From JBOGXA01 sp050694175 (GTDB lineage: Bacteria > Actinomycetota > CADDZG01 > WHSQ01), in the NCBI GenBank assembly GCA_050694175.1, contig JBOGXA010000007.1, positions 1 through 64,000 of the forward strand: a stretch of DNA of 64,000 bases. The letters are read 5' to 3'. Below the pieces are notes generated by a model that made no database searches, was not told the DNA's origin, and saw only the letters and a program-made list of their open reading frames with translations. Positions 1 to 8,136 of the stretch are shown here, in pieces (within the stretch, counting starts at the first letter, position 1; the number at the start of each line of letters is the position of its first letter). Made by a program: the position numbers and the translations under genes.

Positions 1-619
1 CTCCGACGCCGGCGGCGCCCGCGGCCGCCATCACCAGCGGGGGCCAGCCGTCGCCGGCCGCGACGAGGGCCGCTCCCCCGGATCCCAGGACGACGATCCC
101 GCCGGCCGCCGCCAGCTGGCCGGCCAGCACGTCACGGTTCGTGAGAAGCAGCGCCAGAACCATGCACGCGACTGTGAGCACTCCCGCGATCAGCGGGGTC
201 GCGGACTCCTCACGCTGCTCGAGCAAGAAGATCGCGATCGCGGTCTGGGAGGCGAGCGTTGCTCCGGCCAACAGACGCAGGGTGGCGGCCGCGCTCCACC
301 GTCCTTTCCCCTCGTCGCTTACCTCCGCGACGACGTCGACCGCCTCGGCGGTGAGTGCCCCGAGAGGCGGGGCCTCCTGGTGACGGAGCAGCAGTATCTC
401 TCCGTCGCCGACATCGCAGTCCTCTAGCGTGAGATCGGCGGCGAGATCCGGGCCGGCGGCGCGCGTGAGAACCCACCGCGCCGGATCGGTCGCCCCATCG
501 ATCCCGCCGAGCTGGATGAGTTCGGGGAGAAGATCCCCCACCGGAATGGTCGCGGGCAGGATGAGGTCGACGCGGCGCTGCGCGCCCACGAGGGTCACGC
601 GCCTAACGGGTGGGAACAT
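1..619 (-). CDS. eccD: Type VII secretion protein EccD, N-terminal part (gene continues off the left edge)
   Basis: Reading the minus strand from an ATG at 619 gives an open frame of 206 codons that runs off the window. The first ~95 residues match the EccD ubiquitin-like domain: an opening VRRVTLVGAQRRVDLILPA, then PVGDLLPEL, WVLTRAAG, and a DGEILLL near its end. After residue ~125 hydrophobic membrane segments begin (LAGATLASQTAIAIFLL, then LIAGVLTVACMVLALLL). In ESX systems EccD is the polytopic protein of the inner-membrane pore (about 11 helices); only the first few are here. It is divergent from eccC with 69 bases between the two ATGs. No Shine-Dalgarno site precedes the ATG, but a TACGAT box ends 6 bases before it, so a leaderless mRNA is likely. 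Family call is firm; the C-terminus is unseen. Confidence 0.88.
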   Translation of the reverse strand, partial: MFPPVRRVTLVGAQRRVDLILPATIPVGDLLPELIQLGGIDGATDPARWVLTRAAGPDLAADLTLEDCDVGDGEILLLRHQEAPPLGALTAEAVDVVAEVSDEGKGRWSAAATLRLLAGATLASQTAIAIFLLEQREESATPLIAGVLTVACMVLALLLTNRDVLAGQLAAAGGIVVLGSGGAALVAAGDGWPPLVMAAAGAAGVG

Positions 620-625
620 CCGTCA

Positions 626-631
626 ATCGTA
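626..631 (-). promoter_or_regulatory. Candidate -10 box (TACGAT) for a leaderless eccD transcript
   Basis: Read on the minus strand, TACGAT is followed by exactly six bases and then the eccD ATG, which puts the expected transcription start on the A of the start codon. No Shine-Dalgarno sequence is present. No clear -35 box was found. The call rests on spacing and on similar arrangements at eccC and the MinD-like gene. Confidence 0.5.
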
Positions 632-675
632 ACGAAGCGAACTGCTCGCAGACCGGTGCCTGATCGCGCGGCGCC

Positions 676-681
676 TACAAT
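676..681 (+). promoter_or_regulatory. Candidate -10 box (TACAAT) for a leaderless eccC transcript
   Basis: TACAAT, close to the TATAAT consensus, sits seven bases before the ATG at 689, so transcription would start on or next to the start codon. No Shine-Dalgarno site is seen for this ATG. This supports 689 over the in-frame GTG at 656, which lies upstream of the box. No convincing -35 element. Confidence 0.5.
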
Positions 682-688
682 CGCGAAA

Positions 689-3600
689 ATGGCTCTGACA
701 ACAGGTACGCCGGCGGCGCCGCAACCTGAGGTCGGTCGGGGCCGGCGGCGGGTGCGCGTGTCGGTGCGCACACCCCCGCCTCACGTGGTGCCGTCGGGAG
801 ATCTCGTCCTCGCTCCTCCTCCGACGATCACCCAACCGCACATGGGCGGCCCGATGTCGGTGCTGCAGTACGCCCTCCCGGCGGTGGGAAGCCTGGGTTC
901 GTTGGTGTTCATCCTCGCCAACCCAAGGCCCATCTACATCCTCGGGGCGGGGCTCTTCGCCGTCACGGCCATAGCGATCGGCGTGGGGCTCGGTCTCCAG
1001 CAGCGGACGGCTCACCGCGTCCGGCTGCACCGCGATCGGGCCCGCTACCTCGAGTATCTCGACCGCGTGCGCGCAGAGCTCGAGGACGCGGCGCGTGCTC
1101 AAGACGAGGTCGGGCACTGGCTCCATCCGGCGCCTCGGTCGTTATCGGCGCTCGTCGCGGCCGCGCCCGAACGTGTGTGGGAGCGCCGGCGCGGCGACGA
1201 GGACTTCGGGCTTGTGCGGATGGGGGTCGGAGAGGTCCCACTCGCCAGGACGCCACGACTCGATCTCCCCGACTCCCCGTTGAGCGAAGTGGACTCGGTG
1301 TCGCTGGAAGCGGCCGAACGACTCGTTGCGCGCAGCGGGGCGCTCCCCCATCAACCACTCGCCGTGCCCCTGCCCGTCGTTTCATCGATCAACGTGATCG
1401 GTCCCCCGATTCGCTGCCGCGCCCTGGCGCGTGCGGCTGTCGCCCAGTGCGCCACGTGGCACGCGCCGCGCGACCTCCGCTTCGTCGTTGCGATCGACGG
1501 GGACACCGCCGCGGAGTGGACCTGGGTGAAGTGGTTACCGCACGTCGAACACCCCGACGAAAACGACATTGTTGGACGGGCCCGGATGTTCTCGGCCGAT
1601 CTCGACGAACTCGTGGCCCTCATTGGAGCCGAGCTCGAGGAGCGGCAGCGGGTGATGCGACAGGCGGGCGCGGCCTCGAGCCCCGCGGCCGGCATGCACA
1701 TCGTCGTCGTGGTCGACCGGCCGGGCCGCGGTGGACTGGTGGGTATCCCTCCCCTCGATGCGCTCCTGGAGCAGCCCCGCGGCCTCGGCGTCACCGTCCT
1801 TCGCCTCGTGGGGGAGGAGAGCGAGGCCGCGCCCCCCGACCTGCGAATCGTGCTCGACGACTGGGGGCACATCGAATTCCAGGCGTCCGATCTCGCCGGC
1901 GAACGGGTGGCGGGCGAGGCCGATTCCCTGTCGGAGACGGGGGCCGAGAGTCTCGCCCGGAGCGTGTCGGGTATGCGGTTGAGCACCCCCGCGGCCCCAC
2001 TCGACGACAGCCTGCCGCTGCAGGAGATGCTCGGGTTCGACCCCCTCAACATCGACGCCCAGCGGCTGTGGCGGAGCCGGCCCGGGCCCGACCTCTTCCG
2101 GGTACCGATCGGTGTCGATCCGGACGCCGGCCCCGTGATTCTGGACCTCAAGGAGTCGGCGCTCGGAGGGATGGGACCGCACGGTCTAATCGTCGGGGCG
2201 ACGGGTTCGGGGAAGAGCGAACTCCTGCGGACGCTCGTAGCGGCCCTGTCGGCGACCCACCCACCCGAACAGCTCAACTTCGTTCTCGTCGACTTCAAGG
2301 GGGGCGCGACGTTCGCGGGTCTCGGGGAGCTTCCGCACGTCGCCGGAAGCATCACAAACCTGTCGGAGGACCTCGCCCTCGTCGACCGCATGCACGATGC
2401 CCTCTACGGAGAGATGCAACGCCGCCAGGAGCTGCTGCGGTCTGCGGGCGACTACGCGTCGTTGAAGGACTACGATGGGGCGCGCTCGGCGGGAGCCCCG
2501 TTGGACGCGCTGCCCTCGCTGCTCGTCATCGTCGACGAGTTCAGCGAGCTGTTGACGAGCAAGCCCGATTTCATCGACATGTTCGTGGCCATCGGGCGAG
2601 TCGGCCGAAGCCTCGGAATCCATTTGCTGCTCGCGTCGCAGCGCCTCGACGAGGGGCGCCTGCGCGGGCTCGAGAGCCACCTCAGCTACCGCATCGGGCT
2701 GCGGACGTTCTCGGCTGCCGACAGTCGAGCCGTCCTGGGAGTGCCCGACGCGTACGAGCTCCCCTCACTGCCCGGCTCCGGCTACCTGAAGTACGAGACC
2801 GGGACCCTCAAACGCTTTCGCGCCGCGTACGTCTCCGCACCGGTGGGGAGCGAATCCGACTCCGTCGAAGTGCGCGGCATCCTTCCGTTCACGGCCGCCA
2901 ACGTCCATCCGCCGGAACGCCCGGCCGCGAGCTTCGACGGGATCGCCGGCGACGAGCAGACAGTTCTCGACGTCATCGTCACAGCGCTCGCGCACGAAGG
3001 CAGCCCCTCTCACCAGGTGTGGCTACCGCCGCTCGACGTTCCGCCCACACTCGACCATCTCGTCTCGGGCGTCGAAGTCGACCCGCTGCGCGGGCTGCGC
3101 GCGACTCGCTGGCCGGGCCCCGCGGCAATGAAGACGCCCATAGGCATCGTCGACAAACCGCGCGAGCAAAAGCGCGAATTGCTGATCGCCGATCTCTCTG
3201 GAGCGCTCGGGCATGTGGCAATCGTCGGAGGGCCTCGATCGGGGAAGACGACGCTGTCCGCGACCCTCGTGGCGTCGCTCGCCGTCACGCACACGCCCGA
3301 GGAGGTTCAGGTCTACGGGCTCGATCTCGGCGGAGGAGGCCTGGCCGCGCTTGCACCCTTGCCCCACGTCGGGACGATAGCCACACGTCTCGAACCTGAG
3401 CTGGTGCGACGTCTCATCGCCGAAGTCGCCCTCTTTCTGCAAGAGCGCGAGCAGCGCTTCCGCCACCTCGGCATCGACTCGGCCGGCACCATGCGGCGAA
3501 TGCGCGCGGCCGGCGAGCTCGCCGACGAACGGCTCGGGGACGTTCTGCTCGTCATCGACGGATGGCCGCTTTTTCGCACCGAGTTCGAAGACCTGGAAAA

Positions 3601-4576
3601 GGTGGTAATCGACATCGCGACGCGCGGGCTGGGTTACGGAGTGCACCTGGTGCTCACGACCAATCGCTGGTTCGATTTCAAACCGGCCTTGAAGGACGCC
3701 CTCGGCACGCGTCTCGAGCTGCGACTTGGTGACCCGGTCGAGTCGGAGGCGGACCGCAAGGTTGCAGCCAACGTCCCCGCGGAGCGCGCGGGCCGCGGGC
3801 TCACCCCCGACGCGCTTCACTTCCTCGGCGCGCTTCCTCGCATCGACGGCGTGCCGGTGGCCGACGGCCTGGGGGATGCAATGGGTCGGCTGGCAACACA
3901 GAGCGCGGACGGCTGGCCCGGTCCCACCGCGGCCCCCGTACGGGTGCTGCCCCCGCGCATCTTCGTCTCGGACCTGCCGCCGGCTCCGGCCGACACGCCC
4001 GGGGTGCCGGTGGGGGTCGGCGAGCTCGATTTTGCCCAGGTGCTCCTCGACCTCGACGGTTCCGATCCGCACTTCCTTGTATTCGGCGACGGGGGGTCCG
4101 GGAAGACCTCGTTCCTCAGAACCTTTCTTCGGGGCCTGGAGCGACGCTTTTCCCCGGACGAGGCGAGGGTCATCGTGGTCGACTACCGCCGCACCCTACT
4201 GGGCGCGATCGGCACCGACCACCTCCTCGCCTACGCGGGCGCGGCCCCGGCGCTCGACGATGTCGTGGCGGACCTCCACGGCTCCCTGGAACGGAGGCTC
4301 CCCGGCACCGATGTGACCCCCGGCCAGCTAACCAGCAGAAGTTGGTGGTCCGGCCCCCACGCGTACCTGGTTATCGACGACTACGACCTGGTGATCACTC
4401 CGTCGGGCAACCCGCTTGCACCGCTCGTCGAGCTCTTACCCCAAGCGCGCGATATCGGCTTTCACGTCGTGCTCGCGCGCCGGGTCGGAGGAGTCTCACG
4501 GGCGTTCTTCGAGCCCTTCTTGCAACGGCTGAAGGACCTCGGCACTCCGGCGGCTCATCCTGTCGGGAGACCGTGA
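689..4576 (+). CDS. eccC: Type VII secretion ATPase EccC, fused form with three FtsK/SpoIIIE-type ATPase domains
   Basis: This is the motor of the type VII system, a membrane-anchored ATPase that recognises WXG100 substrates. The 1295-residue product has two N-terminal membrane helices (about residues 60-105), then three P-loop domains with Walker A motifs GATGSGKS (~500), GGPRSGKT (~846) and GDGGSGKT (~1132). Domain 1 has an intact Walker B (LLVIVDEF). Domain 2 has the weaker VLLVIDGW and domain 3 VIDDYD, in keeping with the family, where only the first domain is fully catalytic. It is the single-chain form, not split into EccCa and EccCb. An in-frame GTG at 656 would add 11 residues; ATG 689 is preferred because a -10 box lies between them. 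Divergent from eccD; eccB follows tail to tail. Confidence 0.95.
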   Translation: MALTTGTPAAPQPEVGRGRRRVRVSVRTPPPHVVPSGDLVLAPPPTITQPHMGGPMSVLQYALPAVGSLGSLVFILANPRPIYILGAGLFAVTAIAIGVGLGLQQRTAHRVRLHRDRARYLEYLDRVRAELEDAARAQDEVGHWLHPAPRSLSALVAAAPERVWERRRGDEDFGLVRMGVGEVPLARTPRLDLPDSPLSEVDSVSLEAAERLVARSGALPHQPLAVPLPVVSSINVIGPPIRCRALARAAVAQCATWHAPRDLRFVVAIDGDTAAEWTWVKWLPHVEHPDENDIVGRARMFSADLDELVALIGAELEERQRVMRQAGAASSPAAGMHIVVVVDRPGRGGLVGIPPLDALLEQPRGLGVTVLRLVGEESEAAPPDLRIVLDDWGHIEFQASDLAGERVAGEADSLSETGAESLARSVSGMRLSTPAAPLDDSLPLQEMLGFDPLNIDAQRLWRSRPGPDLFRVPIGVDPDAGPVILDLKESALGGMGPHGLIVGATGSGKSELLRTLVAALSATHPPEQLNFVLVDFKGGATFAGLGELPHVAGSITNLSEDLALVDRMHDALYGEMQRRQELLRSAGDYASLKDYDGARSAGAPLDALPSLLVIVDEFSELLTSKPDFIDMFVAIGRVGRSLGIHLLLASQRLDEGRLRGLESHLSYRIGLRTFSAADSRAVLGVPDAYELPSLPGSGYLKYETGTLKRFRAAYVSAPVGSESDSVEVRGILPFTAANVHPPERPAASFDGIAGDEQTVLDVIVTALAHEGSPSHQVWLPPLDVPPTLDHLVSGVEVDPLRGLRATRWPGPAAMKTPIGIVDKPREQKRELLIADLSGALGHVAIVGGPRSGKTTLSATLVASLAVTHTPEEVQVYGLDLGGGGLAALAPLPHVGTIATRLEPELVRRLIAEVALFLQEREQRFRHLGIDSAGTMRRMRAAGELADERLGDVLLVIDGWPLFRTEFEDLEKVVIDIATRGLGYGVHLVLTTNRWFDFKPALKDALGTRLELRLGDPVESEADRKVAANVPAERAGRGLTPDALHFLGALPRIDGVPVADGLGDAMGRLATQSADGWPGPTAAPVRVLPPRIFVSDLPPAPADTPGVPVGVGELDFAQVLLDLDGSDPHFLVFGDGGSGKTSFLRTFLRGLERRFSPDEARVIVVDYRRTLLGAIGTDHLLAYAGAAPALDDVVADLHGSLERRLPGTDVTPGQLTSRSWWSGPHAYLVIDDYDLVITPSGNPLAPLVELLPQARDIGFHVVLARRVGGVSRAFFEPFLQRLKDLGTPAAHPVGRP

Positions 4577-4694
4577 CGAAGGCCCCATCATCGGACCCCA
4601 TCGCGCCGCCGAGGCGCCGCCCGGCCGGGGCCTGCTGGCCAGTCGCCTCGGGCGCGTCCAACTCGTTCAGGTCGCACTACCCGACGACTGAGGA

Positions 4695-5993
4695 TTACGG
4701 CTCCAAGACCTCGAGCAACGGTCCTTGTGGAGTCGCCGCAAGCCAGTCGTCGGGCACGATCGTCACAGGTGCGTCGCCGTAGCCGAGGGCGGCGAGCGCC
4801 TCATTGGTCGCGACCGGGAACGAGCGGCCCTGCGCCAGAAGGTGTGCGATCGGATCCTCATTCGCCTCCTCGGGACGCGTAGCGGACGCGATGAGCACGC
4901 CCCGGTCCCTAGGCGTCCACAGGCTGGTCTCCCGGGCGCCGAGATCGCCGGCGCGCTCAAGCCCCCCGGTGGGCAGGCCATCGTGCACCGAGGCTACGCC
5001 CGTGTGATCGGCGCACGCCCAGCCGCCCGACGGAAGGGTTGTGGCCGGCGGAGGGCTCGGTGGCCACTCCGCCCGACCGAGGGGTCGCCCGAGCCGCTGG
5101 GTTCTGATCGCGGCCCGGGCGACCTGGGCCGGCCGGGGAACCCTGGGGCCGTAAACGAGGTTCAGCGTCGTGCGGTTGAGCACGGGCCGGAGTCCGGACG
5201 GCTGCGCCACGAAGAGCCTCCCCGACCCCCTCTCGGACACGAGCGTGCCCGGGCGCGTCCATGGAGGCCGCCCGCCTTGCGCCCCCCCGCGGGCCACGTC
5301 GATCGAGCGCAGGGCCGGTCCCGGAGGGATGAGCGCAAGCCACGATTGCGCTACCTCCAGCTGAGGCTCTGCGGGGTAGCCGAGGGCGGTCGCCACGTTC
5401 CCCGATGCAATCGAGTACGCGCGTCCCTCCGTGACGAGATGGGTCCGGCCCTCGGACGCGACCAGGAGCGAGGCGCCGGCGGCGTCGGGCGCGGCCGCGG
5501 CCGCGAGCAACACCGCACCCTTCCCTTCGCCGGTCGCAGAAGAGCACGCCAGCAGCAGGGCATCGCGGACGACAGATGGGGGCGCGAAGGGGACCTCGGC
5601 GATACCGATCGGAGCTCCGCGCGAGGCGGATCGGACGGTGGCGGCGGGCACCTCGATGGGCGCCGGCCCGGGTCCGCCGAACAGCAGCCGAAGGCTCGTG
5701 TCGTTCACCACGGCTCGCAGCCTCCCGTCGGTGACGACGTAGCGCGCGCCGGTGGCGTCGTCCACCACCAGGTTGCCGTCCGAGTTCCATCCGTCCGGCG
5801 GCCCCCCGGCCAGCAGTCCAGATATCCCCGCCCCGATGACGACGAGGATCATCACGGCGAGGCCGCCGCCAAAGGCTCGCAGGGGGTGGGGCTCGTCGAG
5901 GAGCGAGGGCCGCGCCCGGCCGTCTCTGAACGCGAGCACCACGCGCCTGCGGTTGAGGCGCTGGCCCTCGAGCGCATCACGGTCGCTGATCAC
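4695..5993 (-). CDS. eccB: Type VII secretion protein EccB
   Basis: EccB is the bitopic core-complex protein of actinobacterial ESX systems, with a short cytoplasmic N-terminus, one membrane helix and a large extracytoplasmic domain. The 432-residue product starts with the typical arrangement ISDRDALEGQRLNRRRVVLAF, followed by one helix (about residues 44-64, AVMILVVIGAGISGLLAG) and a repeat-rich outer domain with family phrases such as TGARYVVTDGRLRAVVNDTS and a second copy, SGRLFVAQPSGLRPVLNRTT. The start is a GTG; no Shine-Dalgarno site is visible. It converges with eccC (118-base gap with nothing recognisable) and diverges from the WXG100 genes. The mycosin protease and EccE expected in mycobacterial-type systems are not in this window. 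Confidence 0.92.
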   Translation of the reverse strand: MISDRDALEGQRLNRRRVVLAFRDGRARPSLLDEPHPLRAFGGGLAVMILVVIGAGISGLLAGGPPDGWNSDGNLVVDDATGARYVVTDGRLRAVVNDTSLRLLFGGPGPAPIEVPAATVRSASRGAPIGIAEVPFAPPSVVRDALLLACSSATGEGKGAVLLAAAAAPDAAGASLLVASEGRTHLVTEGRAYSIASGNVATALGYPAEPQLEVAQSWLALIPPGPALRSIDVARGGAQGGRPPWTRPGTLVSERGSGRLFVAQPSGLRPVLNRTTLNLVYGPRVPRPAQVARAAIRTQRLGRPLGRAEWPPSPPPATTLPSGGWACADHTGVASVHDGLPTGGLERAGDLGARETSLWTPRDRGVLIASATRPEEANEDPIAHLLAQGRSFPVATNEALAALGYGDAPVTIVPDDWLAATPQGPLLEVLEP

Positions 5994-6241
5994 GTATCAG
6001 ACAAATGGGATGTTCGGGGACGATCTGCTGAGAAATGCGTTCCCACAACGAAAAAAGTATCCGAAAAGCGGGCGAACGCTTCGTCGCCCGAGAGGAACTG
6101 GTACGTCAAATAGAGAATTCATGATCCTGAAACGCGCGCGATGGGTTGCGCCCGGCTCGACTTGGGTAAGCCTAGCAAGCAAGACATCCGAGCCCACGTT
6201 CGGATGGCGAAGGTAAGCCGGACGGCCACAAAGGAGGGCAA
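5994..6241. other. Divergent intergenic region between eccB and the WXG100 operon
   Basis: This gap must hold the start signals for eccB (minus) and for the WXG100 unit (plus). I found no convincing -35/-10 pair. A 7-bp inverted repeat (CGGGCGA at 6069-6075, TCGCCCG at 6084-6090, 8-base loop) is the only clear structure. A strong Shine-Dalgarno site AAGGAGG at 6231-6237 serves the first WXG100 gene. Confidence 0.5.
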
Positions 6242-6553
6242 ATGAGCGGTAGTTTTCGCACTCAGCTGCCGACCATGCAGGCGGCCAGCCAGCACGTCTA
6301 CCAGGTGAACGAGGAGATCCAGGGCCAGCTTGCCTCTCTCCTCTCGCGACTGGAGCCACTCGCGTCGACATGGCAGGGCGAAGCGGCCATGAGTTTCTCG
6401 CAGCTCAAGCTGCGGTGGAACGACAACGCCACCAAGCTCAATCAGGCGCTGCGCGGCATCGGCGACGCCATCGTCGCAAACACGCGCAACTATCAGTCGT
6501 CTGACGACCAGAACCGCGAGGGCTTCACCGGCATCAGCTCGGTGCTGGGCTAG
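6242..6553 (+). CDS. WXG100 (EsxA/EsxB-like) secreted protein, first copy
   Basis: A 103-residue helical-hairpin protein with the WXG turn at W44-Q-G46 and a C-terminal YxxxD secretion signal at Y84-D88. WXG100 proteins are substrates of the type VII machinery, usually exported as dimers with a partner encoded alongside. The ATG has a strong Shine-Dalgarno site (AAGGAGG, 6231-6237). It is the first gene of a plus-strand unit, 42 bases ahead of a second WXG100 gene, so a heterodimer with that product is likely. The family is clear; which copy corresponds to EsxA or EsxB cannot be decided, because both have a WXG turn and an export signal. Confidence 0.93.
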   Translation: MSGSFRTQLPTMQAASQHVYQVNEEIQGQLASLLSRLEPLASTWQGEAAMSFSQLKLRWNDNATKLNQALRGIGDAIVANTRNYQSSDDQNREGFTGISSVLG

Positions 6554-6595
6554 AACTCGCGTACGGTCCTCTCTTTTCCGGAAAGGAGCGGGTGA

Positions 6596-6889
6596 ATGGC
6601 AACCGGAGAACTTCTCGTCACGTTTGGATCGCTGTCGCAGGCTCAGGCAGATATCCAGTCCGTCTCGAACAGCCTCAATCAGCAACTCGGAGATTTGAAG
6701 TCCTACCTTGCACCGATGGTCAGCACCTGGACGGGTGCGGCATCGAGTGAGTACCAGGCGAAGCAGGCGCAGTGGGACAGTGCTGCGGCCGAGCTCAACC
6801 AGATCCTCTCCCGCATCGGGGGGACGGTTGGTCAGGCCCTCGCTAACTACGAGAGCACGGAGAAGACCAACCAGAGCATGTGGGGCTAA
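6596..6889 (+). CDS. WXG100 (EsxA/EsxB-like) secreted protein, second copy
   Basis: A 97-residue WXG100 protein with the turn W45-T-G47 and the export signal YxxxE at Y85-E89. The Shine-Dalgarno site GAAAGGAG (6581-6588) fixes the ATG at 6596. It is predicted to pair with the product of the gene just upstream and to be exported by the EccB/C/D complex encoded next door. Nothing is unusual in length or composition. A short GC hairpin (CCGGC-GA-GCCGG) and an 11-bp tandem duplication lie between this gene and the next. Confidence 0.93.
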   Translation: MATGELLVTFGSLSQAQADIQSVSNSLNQQLGDLKSYLAPMVSTWTGAASSEYQAKQAQWDSAAAELNQILSRIGGTVGQALANYESTEKTNQSMWG

Positions 6890-6930
6890 GGCCCCGGCGA
6901 GCCGGGCGGTGGGCCAGGCGCCCGTAGTCG

Positions 6931-6952
6931 CCTACGTGCTGCCTACGTGCTA
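6931..6952 (+). repeat. Perfect 11-bp tandem duplication just before a Shine-Dalgarno site
   Basis: GCCTACGTGCT occurs twice back to back (6931-6941 and 6942-6952), ending at the AAGGAGG of the next gene. It is a small, perfect and probably recent duplication in the untranslated spacer. Confidence 0.85.
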
Positions 6953-6966
6953 AGGAGGAAGAAGAG

Positions 6967-7272
6967 GTGTCTGGATCATTTCAGGTTGATCCCGATCAGA
7001 TCGATGCCGCCGGGCGCGAGCTGATTGCCCAGGCCGAGGCGCTCGAATCCAGCATCTCCGGCTTCGGAAGCGCAGCCGAGAACATCTCCGGCGCATTCGG
7101 AAACCTCGGCGAATCGGATCAGGCCGAGGCCGACTACCTCACGATGACGCGCGACACGATCGAGTCCCTGCGCAAGGTCCGGGAGACGATTGAGCTGAGC
7201 GGCGAGGGACTACGAACGACGGCGAACAACTACCGCGTCGCCGACGCCGACTCGAATCCGCTGGGAGGGTAG
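6967..7272 (+). CDS. EspC-like small type VII-associated protein (DUF2580 type)
   Basis: A 101-residue helical protein: FQVDPDQIDAAGRELIAQAEAL at the start, a second long helix around residues 55-85, and a YxxxD export motif at Y89-D93. It lacks a clear WXG turn, unlike the two genes before it, and resembles the EspC/DUF2580 group of small type VII substrates. The start is GTG with a strong Shine-Dalgarno site (AAGGAGG, 6952-6958). Only six bases separate it from the next gene, so the two are co-translated and the products may be partners. The group assignment is by overall pattern and moderately sure. Confidence 0.75.
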   Translation: MSGSFQVDPDQIDAAGRELIAQAEALESSISGFGSAAENISGAFGNLGESDQAEADYLTMTRDTIESLRKVRETIELSGEGLRTTANNYRVADADSNPLGG

Positions 7273-7278
7273 GCGGAC

Positions 7279-8136
7279 ATGGGTGACGAGAACAAGATCG
7301 TCGAAGCGGCGGTAGACATCTGGAATCCCGGCGGCGACCCCGAGCAAATTCGTGCCGCCGCCGCCGCGTGGCGCGAGATGGCGGGCAACTTGAACGCAAC
7401 ATCCTCCTCGCTGCGCTCCCAGGCAAACGGCGCCACCTCTTCGTGGACCGGCTCGGCCTCCGACGGGTTCAAGGCTCACATCGCCAAGCTCACCGGTGAG
7501 CTCGACGAGGGGGCCCAGGGAATGAACGACGTGGCGGGCGAACTCGACCACATTGCGGGCGAGATCCAGCGCATCAACGACGAAATCCACCGCCTCTACA
7601 TCGAGATCGGTGTGACCATTGCAGCGGGGGCACTGCTGTCGGTCGTCACATTCGGGTTCTCCGGTGCAGCGGCCGCGGGAGCGGCGGCGGTGGCGGCGGC
7701 GCGCGCCGGGACCCTGGTGGCCCAGATGGGGTTCGCCATCGTTCGAGTGATCCAGATGATTCGCTCGATCAAGGGGGCCGCGCTGGTGTTCCGCTTCGCA
7801 ATCCAGTTCAGCGTGGGACTCGGCGCCAAGGTGTTTGCGAACGTCGCGACCGGCAAGTCCGCCCTGGACCTCGACGGCGACGATTGGATCGACGTCGCGC
7901 TGGGTGGCGTAATCGGCGCCGGCGCGGCGCCGTTGGCGAGGGCGCCCGGCTTCTCACGAGTCATCTCCAGCCCCGCCCTCCGAGAGGTTGCTGTCGGCTC
8001 CTTTGCCGGAGCAACCGGAAATGTCGCGGGGAACGTCATCAAGGGCGAGGAGATAACGCCCGGAGGCGTCGTGACCGCGGCATTGATCGGCGGAACCTCG
8101 GCCGTATCGGCTACAAGGCTGGTAACTACGCGGTGA
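7279..8136 (+). CDS. Large WXG100-type protein with hydrophobic middle; likely type VII effector, possibly truncated by a frameshift
   Basis: The N-terminal ~100 residues form a WXG100-like hairpin with WTG at residues 56-58. Then come hydrophobic, Ala/Gly-rich segments (about 110-155 and 200-250) of the kind found after the WXG domain in large type VII effectors. The reading frame stops at 8134-8136, after a C-terminus that abruptly turns Thr/Arg-rich. In the -1 frame the reading continues smoothly as RIGYKAGNYAVNRLNRSLFG into the downstream LysM protein. That frame also has a GTG at 8133 overlapping the stop (GTGA), so either two translationally coupled genes or one gene broken by a 1-base frameshift is possible. 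No toxin domain is recognised. Confidence 0.75.
   Translation: MGDENKIVEAAVDIWNPGGDPEQIRAAAAAWREMAGNLNATSSSLRSQANGATSSWTGSASDGFKAHIAKLTGELDEGAQGMNDVAGELDHIAGEIQRINDEIHRLYIEIGVTIAAGALLSVVTFGFSGAAAAGAAAVAAARAGTLVAQMGFAIVRVIQMIRSIKGAALVFRFAIQFSVGLGAKVFANVATGKSALDLDGDDWIDVALGGVIGAGAAPLARAPGFSRVISSPALREVAVGSFAGATGNVAGNVIKGEEITPGGVVTAALIGGTSAVSATRLVTTR

Noticed and set aside
656..688. GTG at 656 as the eccC start
   Set aside because: It lies upstream of the TACAAT box, has no Shine-Dalgarno site and adds only 11 unconserved residues.
1177..3399. A 740-codon plus-strand frame overlapping eccC
   Set aside because: Arg/Pro-rich out-of-frame reading of eccC; the eccC frame has three intact Walker motifs.
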